Assembly: GCF_030067705.1 (NCBI RefSeq)
Contig: NZ_JASJEX010000002.1
Span: 62,001 to 126,000, forward strand
DNA from: Kribbibacterium absianum
Lineage (GTDB): Bacteria > Actinomycetota > Coriobacteriia > Coriobacteriales > Atopobiaceae
DNA length: 64,000 nucleotides
Direction of reading: 5' to 3'
Part shown: positions 1 to 8,256 of the stretch, piece by piece
Position numbering within the stretch: the stretch's first letter is position 1
How the letters are laid out: every line of letters starts with the position of its first letter
Translations under genes and position numbers: made by a program
The notes under the pieces: model-generated
What the model was told of the DNA's origin: nothing
Database searches by the model: none
Seen by the model: only the letters and a program-made list of their open reading frames with translations

Positions 1-439
1 AGATGGCGGTGAACATGCCGCCGGCGCCGAAGCGGGCCATCGTGAAGGCGGTCTCGCCGGTGTCCAGGGTCGGGGCGCACATGCAGAGCAGGTAGGTGCC
101 GACGCCGGTGAAGCCGGCGAGGACGCCGTGCTCCTTCTTCTCGTCCTTGACCATGCAGTTATAGGGGATGAGGAAGGCGATGAAGAGGCCGATAAGACCG
201 AACGAGTAAGTGCTGATGGGGCTCAGGTCGGGCACGCCCTCGACGAAGTTGCCGATGACGGCCACGAGGCTCGGAATCGCGGCCACCATCGTGAAGGGCA
301 CGATGACGAGGACCGCGTCGGCCACGAGGGAGAACCAGAAGTTGCTGGTGATCTTGTTGAGGGGCGGCACGACGCTCTGCTCCACCCACTGCTGGACCTT
401 TTCCATGAAGCCCAGTTTTTGGGCCGTGGCTTCTGCCAT
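1..439 (-). CDS. PTS lactose/cellobiose-type EIIC component (partial, N-terminal part)
   Basis: This is the N-terminal 146 residues of a PTS membrane permease; the gene runs off the left edge. It would carry a beta-glucoside or related sugar across the membrane while EIIB phosphorylates it. The opening FMEKVQQWVEQSVVPPLNKI, followed by a hydrophobic stretch at about residues 34-60 and another at 75-92, matches the lactose/cellobiose EIIC family (full length about 430-450 residues) rather than the galactitol family. The ATG at 439 has only a weak AAGAGA-like ribosome site. It lies downstream of the EIIB gene in the same operon, separated by 99 bp that hold two palindromic repeat units. The substrate cannot be told from this fragment. 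Confidence 0.8.
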   Translation of the reverse strand, partial: MAEATAQKLGFMEKVQQWVEQSVVPPLNKITSNFWFSLVADAVLVIVPFTMVAAIPSLVAVIGNFVEGVPDLSPISTYSFGLIGLFIAFLIPYNCMVKDEKKEHGVLAGFTGVGTYLLCMCAPTLDTGETAFTMARFGAGGMFTAI

Positions 440-462
440 GAGAGTCTCTTTTCTACGCAGAT

Positions 463-534
463 GTGGAAAGGGGGACAGCCCCTCTCCGAATGCGACTGAA
501 GATTTATGTGGAAAGGGGACAGACCCTTCTCCAC
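463..534. repeat. Two GGGACAG-core palindromic units between EIIB and EIIC
   Basis: Two imperfect hairpins, at 463-488 and 508-534, share the string GTGGAAAGGGGACAG. Each starts with GTGGAAAGGGG, has a GACAG centre and closes with CCTCTCC or CCCTTCTCCAC. They resemble the GGGAC(A/T)GTCCC elements at 3101, 18894 and 25160. The position between two co-transcribed PTS genes, 4 bp after the EIIB stop, suggests an mRNA-processing or partial-termination role, which is inference. Confidence 0.6.
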
Positions 535-538
535 GTTG

Positions 539-859
539 TTACGCGTTGTACAGCGCCAGGGCGTCGTTGATGATCCCTTCGCTGTTGAAGCTGGCGTAGT
601 AGGTGGGGTTGATGGACATGACCTTGACGCCGTGGGGCTCAAGCTTCTCGGCGTACGTGGGGACCTCGCCGGCGAAGTGGGGGCCCAAGAGAAGGACGTC
701 AATCTTGTCGGCGTAGTCCATGACCTGGGACCTGCTGACCGCGTGGATGTCGGCGGAGATGCCCTTGGCCTTGGCGCACTTGCGCATGTTGGCGGCCATG
801 AAGCCGGTGGAGGCGCCGATGCCGCAGGCGAGCAGGATGCGGATGGTGTTGTCAGCCAT
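539..859 (-). CDS. PTS lactose/cellobiose-type EIIB component
   Basis: This 106-residue cytoplasmic phosphocarrier accepts phosphate from EIIA and passes it to the sugar in EIIC. The motif LLACGIGASTGF near the N terminus places the phosphorylated cysteine at residue 12, as in the PTS_IIB family, and the length is normal. The upstream sequence contains AAGGAGG close to the ATG at 859. It is the first visible gene of the PTS operon and lies divergent from the PRD regulator at 1192, which probably controls it. No EIIA gene is visible; the regulator carries its own EIIA-like domain, and the operon continues beyond the left edge. Confidence 0.85.
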   Translation of the reverse strand: MADNTIRILLACGIGASTGFMAANMRKCAKAKGISADIHAVSRSQVMDYADKIDVLLLGPHFAGEVPTYAEKLEPHGVKVMSINPTYYASFNSEGIINDALALYNA

Positions 860-1035
860 GGTTCCTCCTTAGGGAACGGGCGAAGCAGGTGGGGGCGTGT
901 CAGTCGGGGTGGATAGATGCGGGTGGTGCTTGAGGGGTGGCGTCATGCGGTTTTCAAGGTGCGGAGCTGGGAATTCCCGAGGCTTGGACTCCGCTTGGAG
1001 TCCCTTCCTTTGCTCGCTTACGAGTCTCTGAAATC

Positions 1036-1122
1036 CGGCAACTCCGACCAAACTCACTTCTTGCCGCGACCCGGCAAACACGGCAGTTTTGCCGCCTTCC
1101 GGCAAAAGCGCAGTGGCGGCAA
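1036..1122. promoter_or_regulatory. Cluster of CGGCAA/TTGCCG boxes in the divergent PTS-regulator intergenic region
   Basis: Six copies of CGGCAA or its complement lie at 1036-1041, 1061-1066, 1072-1077, 1089-1094, 1100-1105 and 1117-1122. Three of them form small inverted pairs such as TTGCCG-CCTTC-CGGCAA at 1089-1105. The 332 bp non-coding region 860-1191 between the PTS operon and its regulator also holds the hairpin GGACTCC-GCTT-GGAGTCC near 986-1003. The spacing and position suggest an operator array for the PRD regulator; no binding data exist. Confidence 0.45.
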
Positions 1123-1191
1123 CTATCGACTGTCGCTAATCTGAAAGCCATGTTAACGGGGGACAATGCGAGCTATCACCGGGAGGCGCCT

Positions 1192-3111
1192 GTGAAGACG
1201 GACCGCGCGGCCAAGTTGAGGAGCGTGCTCGAAGCCTCACAGGACTGGTGCAGCACCGCGACGCTGGCTCAGGCCGTCGGAGTCTCCGAGCGCACCGTAC
1301 GCAACTACGTCGCGCGGCTCATGGGCGAGGGCGTGGCGATCGAGTCATCGCGGGCCGGCTACCGCATCCGGCGAGAAGCGCCCGCTCCCCTACTCGCGGT
1401 GCCCGAGCCCGTCATCGAGACCGACCAGACGCGCGCGGAGGCCGTGCTCATTCGCCTGCTGGACTCCACGGAATCGGTGTCGCTGTACGAGCTGTCCGAT
1501 TCGCTGGCGCTCTCCGAGAGCACCGTGTCCAACACTGTGCTGCCGCGGTGGCGCGCGATGCTCGCGTCCTTTGAGATGCGCCTCGTGAGCCACGACTTCA
1601 CGCTAGCCATCGAGGGCACCGAGCAGGACAAGCGGCGCCTCATGGGCAGCCTCGCGAGCCGCTCGGACGGCGCGTTCTTCACGTCGGAACCGGCGATCGC
1701 GCTCATGTTCCCCGGCATCAACGTGGCCGAGCTTCGCGCCGAGCTGGCCCGCACCTGCGAGAAGTGCGGCCTCGCCGCGAGCGACTATGCCATCAACAAC
1801 CTGCTCGTGCACCTGCTCGTAATCATGGAGCGCCTCGCTTCCGGGCACCGGCTGGACGACATCGAGGACCCGGTGAACGCGAGCGCCCTGCTGGCCTCCC
1901 TGCACCGTCGCGAGGAGGTGCTGCGCGGGGCTGGCGCCATCGTGCGCCTGCTCCAGGAGCGCTTTGGCGTGGAGGTGCCGGAGCGCGACTTCCGCCAGGT
2001 GACGCTCTTGCTCGCGCTTTCCATCGACCCCGGCGGCGGCGAGCAGGACCTCGCCGGCCTCATGGACCCGAGCTTCCGCGAGGCGGTGACGCAAATCCTC
2101 GGGCTCACCGCCGAGCGCTTCGGGCTCGAGCCCTTCGACGACGACTTCTGCTTGCGCATCACGTTGCACATGTTCAATGCCTACCAGCGGGCGGTGCTCA
2201 AGATCAGCTGCCCCAACCCCATCGCCGGCAACCTCAAGCGCGACCACATGCCGGTCTACGACATGGCAGTGTTCTTCTGCCACCGGTTCTCGCAGCTGTT
2301 CCACGTGCAGTTCTCGGAGGACGAGCTGGGGTTCATCGCGTTCCACATCGGCGCGTACCTGGAGCAGTCCAAGGCCGAGCACCCGCCCGCGAGCTGCGTG
2401 GTGGTGACCGAGCGGTACCACGACTTCTCGGACACGCTCTTGGCCGGGATCGAGAGCAACTTCCACAACCGCGTGATGGTGAAGCAGGTGCTGAGCCGGG
2501 CGGAGTGGGAGCTGGAGCAGCCGGAGGCAGAGCTGGTGGTGGACACGAGCGCGAGCCTGCCGCCGGCTCCGGGGCGCGTGGCCGTGAGCCCGATCCTCAC
2601 GCGCCACGACGTGCACCGCATCCGCCGGGAGCTGGACGCCATCGAGGAGCGGCGCGAGGGCGAGAAGGCCCGGGCGTTCCTGCGGCACATGCTGTCGCCC
2701 AACCTGTACCTGCGCGAGAGCCCGGGAAGCCCGGAGGAGTGCATCCGGCGGCTCGTTGAGCTGGCGCAGGGAATCGGCGTTGTAGACGAGGGGTTCTTGG
2801 AGGACGTGCTCTTGCGGGAGCGGTTGAGCAGCACGGCATTCACGGACCAGTTGGCGATCCCGCACACGTTGGACCATTTTGCGAAACGGTCCTTTGTGGC
2901 GGTGCTGCACGCTCAGAAGCCCGTGCCGTGGGAACGGCACGAGGTGAGCTTTGTGCTGCTCGTGGGGCTCGCACGAGAGGAGCGGGGGAACTTCTCCGAC
3001 GCCATGGAGGTGTTGGTGGACGCCTTCAGCGACATGGACACGACGCTGGCGCTGCTGCGCACGCGCGACTTCGACGAGTTCGCGTCGACCCTCTGCGGCG
3101 TGTGCATTTAG
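1192..3111 (+). CDS. PRD-domain transcriptional regulator with PTS EIIA domain (LicR/MtlR type)
   Basis: This 639-residue PTS-controlled activator has an N-terminal winged helix (about 5-60, SERTVRNYVARL), a second helix-turn-helix (about 85-140), two PRD modules (about 180-290 and 300-405), an EIIB-like segment (410-490) and a C-terminal EIIA domain with the phosphorylatable histidine in QLAIPHTLDHF near residue 557. The EIIB-like segment lacks the usual cysteine loop, so it may be inactive. I chose the GTG at 1192 because GGGAGG lies 5 nt upstream; the frame is open further upstream but has no such site. It is divergent from the PTS operon, its likely target. Its TAG stop sits inside the palindromic repeat at 3101-3131, giving the last residues Cys-Ile. 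Confidence 0.85.
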   Translation: MKTDRAAKLRSVLEASQDWCSTATLAQAVGVSERTVRNYVARLMGEGVAIESSRAGYRIRREAPAPLLAVPEPVIETDQTRAEAVLIRLLDSTESVSLYELSDSLALSESTVSNTVLPRWRAMLASFEMRLVSHDFTLAIEGTEQDKRRLMGSLASRSDGAFFTSEPAIALMFPGINVAELRAELARTCEKCGLAASDYAINNLLVHLLVIMERLASGHRLDDIEDPVNASALLASLHRREEVLRGAGAIVRLLQERFGVEVPERDFRQVTLLLALSIDPGGGEQDLAGLMDPSFREAVTQILGLTAERFGLEPFDDDFCLRITLHMFNAYQRAVLKISCPNPIAGNLKRDHMPVYDMAVFFCHRFSQLFHVQFSEDELGFIAFHIGAYLEQSKAEHPPASCVVVTERYHDFSDTLLAGIESNFHNRVMVKQVLSRAEWELEQPEAELVVDTSASLPPAPGRVAVSPILTRHDVHRIRRELDAIEERREGEKARAFLRHMLSPNLYLRESPGSPEECIRRLVELAQGIGVVDEGFLEDVLLRERLSSTAFTDQLAIPHTLDHFAKRSFVAVLHAQKPVPWERHEVSFVLLVGLAREERGNFSDAMEVLVDAFSDMDTTLALLRTRDFDEFASTLCGVCI

Positions 3112-3131
3112 GGACAGTCCCTAAATGCACA
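3101..3131. repeat. 31 bp palindromic repeat at convergent stop codons (family A, copy 1)
   Basis: Perfect 15 bp arms TGTGCATTTAGGGAC and GTCCCTAAATGCACA surround one base. The TAG in the left arm is the stop codon of the regulator at 1192. The stop codon of the PAP2 gene (3132-3134, minus strand) abuts the right arm with no gap. It probably acts as a bidirectional terminator. Related copies are at 18894-18924 and 25160-25192. Confidence 0.85.
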
Positions 3132-3908
3132 TCATTTCTTTGTGTGCTTGGCGGGGTTGACCGGCTTCCACATGAAGACGGGCGCCACCACGCGCACGTA
3201 GAAGATGAGCCACACGATGGAGACGCAGAACCCCGCGATCACGTCGCTCGTGTAGTGAACCCCGAGGTAGATGCGGGAGATGCCCACCGCAGGGATCACG
3301 AGGCACAGGAAGGCGCACCAGAGCCAGCGCATCCGGCGGTCCGGCTCGTAGCGCCAGATCATCCAGATGAGCAGGCCGAAGAACGCCATCGACACCATCG
3401 AATGCCCGGACGGGAAGCTGTAGCCCGTCTCGGCTATGAGGCGAAAGCCGTCTGGGCGCTGGCGCTGCACGATGTCCTTGAGCAGGACGTTGAGCGCCAC
3501 CACGCAGACAAGGTTCACCGCGGCGCAGAGGCCGGGCCGGCGGCCGGGCGCGAAGGCCGCCACCAGCACGAGCATCACGAGCAGCACCGCAGGGCTTGCG
3601 AGCATCGTGAGCTGCTCCATGAAGGGTGTGAGCCACTCCTGGCGGTTCTCGACGATGTAGCGGTAGCCGAGCGCGTCCCAATGGCGGAACTCCTGGGTCA
3701 GGAGGCCCTCCAGTACGGAGATGAGCACGAGGCCGAGCGCGCAGAGGGCGATGATGCTGAGGTTGTCCCGGCAGAGGTGCAGGAAACGCCGCCAGTAGTG
3801 GGGCTTCTCGATGTCCTGGGCGAGCCACTGGGAGGTGCCGCTCGGGTTGGGGCGCGGGCGCCTCGGGTCCTCCAGGGACTGCTTCTTGCTGTGCCGGGGT
3901 TCGGCCAC
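3132..3908 (-). CDS. PAP2-family membrane phosphatase
   Basis: The 258-residue product is an integral-membrane type 2 phosphatidic acid phosphatase that would remove phosphate from a lipid such as phosphatidate or undecaprenyl pyrophosphate. The three signature blocks are present: KDIVQRQRP, SFPSGHS and SRIYLGVHYTSDVIAG, with five or six hydrophobic segments between about residue 45 and the C terminus. A basic tail NPAKHTKK ends the protein. I chose the GTG at 3908, which is preceded by GAGAGGGAA; another GTG at 3938 is in frame but lacks a ribosome site. It is the last gene of a leftward block and its stop touches the repeat at 3101-3131. Confidence 0.85.
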   Translation of the reverse strand: MAEPRHSKKQSLEDPRRPRPNPSGTSQWLAQDIEKPHYWRRFLHLCRDNLSIIALCALGLVLISVLEGLLTQEFRHWDALGYRYIVENRQEWLTPFMEQLTMLASPAVLLVMLVLVAAFAPGRRPGLCAAVNLVCVVALNVLLKDIVQRQRPDGFRLIAETGYSFPSGHSMVSMAFFGLLIWMIWRYEPDRRMRWLWCAFLCLVIPAVGISRIYLGVHYTSDVIAGFCVSIVWLIFYVRVVAPVFMWKPVNPAKHTKK

Positions 3909-4067
3909 GGGTTCCCTCTCTCCGGTCGGAGCCTGCACGACGTGTCACAGTATGCCCCGGCCGCCGGCGCTGCGCGGCGTCAGGTCGCGTTCCTTACAGA
4001 ACCGTGGCCTGCCTGGTCATCACGTATTGAATGAGACACTGTCGTCTCTTTAGATCGTCCCACCGGG

Positions 4068-4685
4068 TCAGAAGCTCATGAACCAGGGGCTCGCCTGCTG
4101 CGCCTCCGAGAGCGGCAGCTGCACGATCTGCGGGTTCTCCACCACACCGTCGCGGATCCACAGGCGCCCGATCGTGGGGCCGAGCGACGTGCGCGGGGCC
4201 GATGGGCTGCCGGGGTTGATGAGCAGCGCGCCCACGGGCTCGTCGAGCGGGGTCTCGTCGTACGGCTGCGACGGCGTGGCGCCGAAGTCCGACACGCCGA
4301 GGCGCGCGGCGATGCTGCGCCCCGCGCGACGGCCGCGCTTGCCGCCCACGTCGGCGCGCTCGATGGACGGCCGGTGCGTGTGCCCGTAGACGCAGACGTC
4401 GGCGCCCGCCGGCTTGAGGCGCTCCTTGTGGTGGCACACCTGGAAGCGCACGCCGTCGATGTTGAACGTGACGAGGCGCTCCACGCCCGGCCCGTACTGG
4501 CCAGCGTAGTCGTTGTTGCCGAGACACGCATGGAGGGGCGCGATGGTGCGGAGCATCTGGTAGTCGGCCGTCGAGCAGATGTCGCCGGCATGGACGATGT
4601 GGTCCGCGCCGCGGAGCTCGCGCTTGAGCTCGTCGGTGAGCAGGCCGTGGGTGTCGGAAACTATGTCGATGCGAAGCTCGCGCAT
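4068..4685 (-). CDS. YfcE/MJ0936-type metallophosphoesterase
   Basis: This 205-residue cytoplasmic phosphodiesterase of the calcineurin-like superfamily has the metal-binding blocks DIVSDTHG at the N terminus, HAGDI, LGNND and, further on, YGHTHRP. The family hydrolyses small phosphodiesters; the true substrate is unknown. I chose the ATG at 4685, preceded by GGGAGGCGCCCC; a longer frame begins at 4724. The C-terminal part includes an insertion rich in arginine (about residues 125-150) compared with the shortest family members. It lies 56 bp after the LytTR regulator on the same strand. Confidence 0.8.
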   Translation of the reverse strand: MRELRIDIVSDTHGLLTDELKRELRGADHIVHAGDICSTADYQMLRTIAPLHACLGNNDYAGQYGPGVERLVTFNIDGVRFQVCHHKERLKPAGADVCVYGHTHRPSIERADVGGKRGRRAGRSIAARLGVSDFGATPSQPYDETPLDEPVGALLINPGSPSAPRTSLGPTIGRLWIRDGVVENPQIVQLPLSEAQQASPWFMSF

Positions 4686-4741
4686 GGGGCGCCTCCCGGA
4701 TGTGGTGAAAACGCAGCTCATCATACCCGGAGGCCGCCGTC

Positions 4742-5461
4742 CTAGATGCCGAGGGCCCGCTTGAGCTGGACCACGCGACGGCGCGACACCGAGACCTTCT
4801 TGTCCGGGATGCCGTCGAGCCCGAGCTGCAGGATACCGCTCGAGACCACCTCGACGTCCTCCACGTGCTCCAGGTTCACGATGTAGCCGCGGTGCACGCG
4901 GAAGAACCCGTGCGGCACGAGCTGCTGCTCCAGCTGCGCGAGGCTGATCGTGGAGAGGTACCGGTCCTGGTCCGTGTAGATGCAGGAGTAGTCGTCCTTG
5001 GCCTCGATGTAGCGAATCTGGTCGATGGGCACGAGGACCTTGCGGCCGCCCTTCTCCACCGGGATGCGCTCCGCCGGCGGCTTGGCCGGCTGGCTCGGCT
5101 GGCAGCGGGCCTCCACCTTGTCGAGCGCGACGGCCAGGCGCTCGGTCTCCACCGGCTTCATCAGGTAGTCCACGGCGTCCACGTCGAAGGCGTTCACGGC
5201 GTACTCGCTGTACGCGGTCACGAACACCACGGCCGGCGGGTTCTTGAGCTTGTGGAGGGCCTCGGCCAGCTGCATGCCGGAGGTCTTCGGCATCGAGATG
5301 TCGAGGAACAGCACGTCCGGGCGGTTCTCGATGATCTTCTCGACGGCCTCGCGCGCGCCGGACGCCTCCTCGATGGAGTCCACACGCCCGGTCTCCTCCA
5401 ACAGGAACCGGAGCTCGGAGCGGGCCGGGGCCTCGTCGTCCACGATCATCGCACTGAGCAT
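4742..5461 (-). CDS. LytTR-family response regulator
   Basis: The 239-residue protein has a receiver domain (1-120) with acidic pair Asp8-Asp9, phospho-acceptor Asp54 in VLFLDISMP and Lys102 in MKPVE. It is followed by a proline-rich linker and a LytTR DNA-binding domain (about 135-239, VLVPIDQIRYIEAKDDYSCIY split across its first strands). The ATG at 5461 is preceded by AGAGGTG. It is 92 bp downstream of the LytS-type kinase gene and is surely its partner. LytTR regulators bind pairs of short direct repeats near promoters; the target here is unknown. Confidence 0.9.
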   Translation of the reverse strand: MLSAMIVDDEAPARSELRFLLEETGRVDSIEEASGAREAVEKIIENRPDVLFLDISMPKTSGMQLAEALHKLKNPPAVVFVTAYSEYAVNAFDVDAVDYLMKPVETERLAVALDKVEARCQPSQPAKPPAERIPVEKGGRKVLVPIDQIRYIEAKDDYSCIYTDQDRYLSTISLAQLEQQLVPHGFFRVHRGYIVNLEHVEDVEVVSSGILQLGLDGIPDKKVSVSRRRVVQLKRALGI

Positions 5462-5553
5462 TGCGTCACCTCTCGCCTCTCGCATCCGCTTGCATAGAGT
5501 CAGTGCCTTCAATCATACCGTTGCTTCAGGAACGGTCGGGGCCAGATCGGGGC

Positions 5554-6903
5554 TCAGAGCCCCTCGTCGACCAGCCCCTTCGTCGCGCCGTTCAGGTGCA
5601 GCGTGATCACCGTGCCCTCCCCTTCGCGGCTCATGACCTCGAGGCCCGAGCCCGGCGCGAACTGCCGCTCCAGGCGCTGGGCCACGTTCCGCAGCGCGAC
5701 GCCGGTGCCCTTCTCCTCGTGGGACACACCCGACGCCTTGCTCGTGAGCCGCTCGACCTCCTCCGGCGTCATGCCCACGCCGTCGTCCGCCACGGCGATG
5801 AGGATGTCGTCGCCCTCGCGGGTCACGTGGATGTCGATGTGCAGCACGCCCTCCTCGCGCATCGCGTGCCGCACGGCGTTCTCGACGATGGGCTGGATCA
5901 GGAACGCCGGCACGAGCACGTCCTCGCAGCCCTCCTCGACGCGCTCCTGCTCGGCGATGCGGTCCTCGCCGAAGCGCGCGTACTCGAAGGTGAGGTACCG
6001 GCGCGTCTGCTCCATCTCGCGCTCGAGCGGGATCAGGGACTCCGAGGAGTTCTCGAGGGTCTGGCGGTAGAACGTCGCGAACTCGCGCAGCAACGTGCGG
6101 GCGCGCATCGGGTCCGTGCGGATGAGCGCCGCGATGGTGTTGAGCGTGTTGAAGAGGAAGTGCGGGTTGATCTGGGCCTGGAGGGCCTTGACCTCCGCCT
6201 GGGCGGTGAGCTGCGCCTGGTGCTCCAGCTCGTAGAGGGAGAGCTGGGTGGAGAGGAGCTCGCCGAAGCCACGGGCGAGGGCCGTCTGGGTGCGGTCGGC
6301 CTCCCTGAAGTTGTGGTAGTAGAACTTGAGGGTCCCGATGGTCTCCTCTTTGACGATGAGCGGCACGACGATGCCCGCCGGCATGAAGCCCATCATGCGC
6401 AGGCGGTCCGCCGGGCCCATCGCGCCCATGGCGTCCGCGTCCACCGGGTCCATGAGCGAGAAGGTCTGCATGCGGCCGGACTCGAGCACCTCTTTGGTGG
6501 CCTGGGTGCGCACCGGCATGCCGGCGGGGAACTCCTCGGCGTACTCGCCCACGTAGGCGATGACCTTCTCATGGTCGGTGATCGCGATGGACATCGCGTT
6601 GGTCTCGGGAAGCAACAGCTGGCACACGGCGCGGCAGCCCTCCGGCTCCAGGCCGTGCCGCAGGTAGTCGAGAGTGGAGCTGGCGGTGCGGAGCGTGCGC
6701 TCGGTGGCCTGGCTGCGCAGGGAGTCCGGCGCGCCCTGGGCCCCGGCGAGGATCACCACGGCGATGCCCACGCCGGCGATGACGACCACCACCGGCTCGC
6801 GCTCGCTGATGCCCCAGGCGAGCAGGGCGCCCATCGTGAGCACGCAGAGCCAGAAGATCACGAGCACGAACCGCTCGGACCGGCTGCGACGCTTGCGGGG
6901 CAC
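5554..6903 (-). CDS. LytS/YehU-type sensor histidine kinase
   Basis: This 449-residue membrane kinase pairs with the LytTR regulator downstream. Two hydrophobic helices (about 11-30 and 37-55) are followed by a GAF-like sensor region (70-215). The His_kinase domain has phospho-acceptor His248 in QINPHFLFNTLNTIAAL, and an ATPase domain carries VENAVRHA and DDGVGM. The gene begins with GTG at 6903, only 3 bp after the stop of the glycosyltransferase gene, with GAGGAGGGG upstream, so it is translated from the same transcript. The signal is unknown. Confidence 0.88.
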   Translation of the reverse strand: MPRKRRSRSERFVLVIFWLCVLTMGALLAWGISEREPVVVVIAGVGIAVVILAGAQGAPDSLRSQATERTLRTASSTLDYLRHGLEPEGCRAVCQLLLPETNAMSIAITDHEKVIAYVGEYAEEFPAGMPVRTQATKEVLESGRMQTFSLMDPVDADAMGAMGPADRLRMMGFMPAGIVVPLIVKEETIGTLKFYYHNFREADRTQTALARGFGELLSTQLSLYELEHQAQLTAQAEVKALQAQINPHFLFNTLNTIAALIRTDPMRARTLLREFATFYRQTLENSSESLIPLEREMEQTRRYLTFEYARFGEDRIAEQERVEEGCEDVLVPAFLIQPIVENAVRHAMREEGVLHIDIHVTREGDDILIAVADDGVGMTPEEVERLTSKASGVSHEEKGTGVALRNVAQRLERQFAPGSGLEVMSREGEGTVITLHLNGATKGLVDEGL

Positions 6904-6906
6904 GGC

Positions 6907-8256
6907 TCACCCCTCCTCGGGCGGCACGACGTCGTCCGGGTCCACGAGCAGGCCGTCGGCCGCGGTGTCGTCGGCGTCGGCGTCGAGAGCGTCCTCGGCC
7001 TGCACCGGGATCGTCTCGCTGTCGCCGATGGGGCCGGTCGGGTCGGGCGTCGGCGGAAGGCCGCACGGCGACCCCAGGGACAGAAGGAGCGCCGCGATGC
7101 TCGGCTCCTTCCAGAGGCCGCTGACGATGGAGGGCCACCAGCTCTGAAACTGCAGGTAGGAGCGCTCGTGGCGCTGGGCGTTGGCGACGGCGTCCGCAAG
7201 GCCGTCCTTCCAGACCGAGAGGTACTCGCGCCGGTCCTCGACGGCGACCCTCGCGGTGAGCGCGCGGCGCAGGGCCGTGGAGCGCACCCGGGAGCCGAGG
7301 TCCTCCTGCAGGTACGAGCCCGGGTACGGCATCAGCGACGAGGCCGTGACCTGCACGAGGTCCGGACGGGTGGCGGCGGCGGAGAGCTTCGCCTGCTCGT
7401 AGACCCAGCGGTAGACGTTCTGGCGGAAGCGACTGGCCGGCTTGGGGGTCTCGGGCGGCAGGTGCTGCACCTGCCATTGGTTGTCGAACCACACCTCGAG
7501 GCCGTACATGCGGAGGTTGAACAGGTAGTCCAGGTCCTCGCCGCGGGTGATGTAGGGGTCGAACGCCACGCGCGCGAAGGCCTCCGCGTGCACGGCGAAA
7601 CAGCCGCCGCAGAGGTGGTTGGAGCGCGAGATGCGCACGGCGCTCTGGGCGCGGCGCATCCACTGGTTGAACCCGAGGTTCTTGTCCCAGCGCCTGTCGG
7701 ACCACGGGAGCTGCTCGTTGGCGAGGACGGAGCCGTCGGCGTCGATGAAACAGCCGCTCTTGGCGTAGATGGGCGTGCCCTGGCGGGTGAGCTGGCCGAG
7801 CGCGTAGACGCCGTCCACGAGGAAGGTGGGGCCGAGCGCGACCTCGTCGTCGTCCATGAAGACCACGACGTCGTGGCCCAGCACGGCCGCGACGGCCAGG
7901 CCGAGGTTGCGAATGGCACCGTAGCCGCGGAGCGAGACCACCTCGCCGCTCAAGCGCGGGGCCATCACGGCGACGGCGTCCTTGATCACGCGGGCCTCGG
8001 GCTCGCCCACCACGAGCGGCGACAGGTTGGGGTGCTCGGCGCAGATGGCGTCCACGCGGGCGCGCGCCTCGGCCTGGGCCGCCGGAGGGGCGGTGACGAG
8101 CACGACGGTGCGCATCACGCCGCGCACCTGCTCGAGGGAATCGAGGCAGCGCGCCAGCTCCGGATCGGGCGCGTCCACGGGCGTCGCGTGGTCATAGGAG
8201 CCCGGCTGGCCTGCCTGTTGGGTCCAATAGGTGGGGATGACGATCACAGGATTCAT
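6907..8256 (-). CDS. Family 2-like glycosyltransferase
   Basis: The 449-residue cytoplasmic protein looks like a GT-A fold glycosyltransferase. It opens VIVIPTY, has a metal-binding run of aspartates at 135-137 (VVFMDDDEVALG), and carries the acceptor-side pattern RGEDLDY and a conserved LGFNQWMRRAQ block. It ends in a very acidic 45-residue tail. No signal peptide or membrane segment is visible. The ATG overlaps the stop of the QueT-like gene by four bases (ATGA), indicating coupled translation. The sugar donor and acceptor are unknown; a mannosylglycerate-type or wall-glycan role would be a guess. Confidence 0.65.
   Translation of the reverse strand: MNPVIVIPTYWTQQAGQPGSYDHATPVDAPDPELARCLDSLEQVRGVMRTVVLVTAPPAAQAEARARVDAICAEHPNLSPLVVGEPEARVIKDAVAVMAPRLSGEVVSLRGYGAIRNLGLAVAAVLGHDVVVFMDDDEVALGPTFLVDGVYALGQLTRQGTPIYAKSGCFIDADGSVLANEQLPWSDRRWDKNLGFNQWMRRAQSAVRISRSNHLCGGCFAVHAEAFARVAFDPYITRGEDLDYLFNLRMYGLEVWFDNQWQVQHLPPETPKPASRFRQNVYRWVYEQAKLSAAATRPDLVQVTASSLMPYPGSYLQEDLGSRVRSTALRRALTARVAVEDRREYLSVWKDGLADAVANAQRHERSYLQFQSWWPSIVSGLWKEPSIAALLLSLGSPCGLPPTPDPTGPIGDSETIPVQAEDALDADADDTAADGLLVDPDDVVPPEEG

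Noticed and set aside
4033-4051. GAGAC...GTCTC hairpin between the PAP2 and YfcE-like genes
   Set aside because: The stem is only five base pairs with no clear T run on the coding strand, so I do not call it a terminator.
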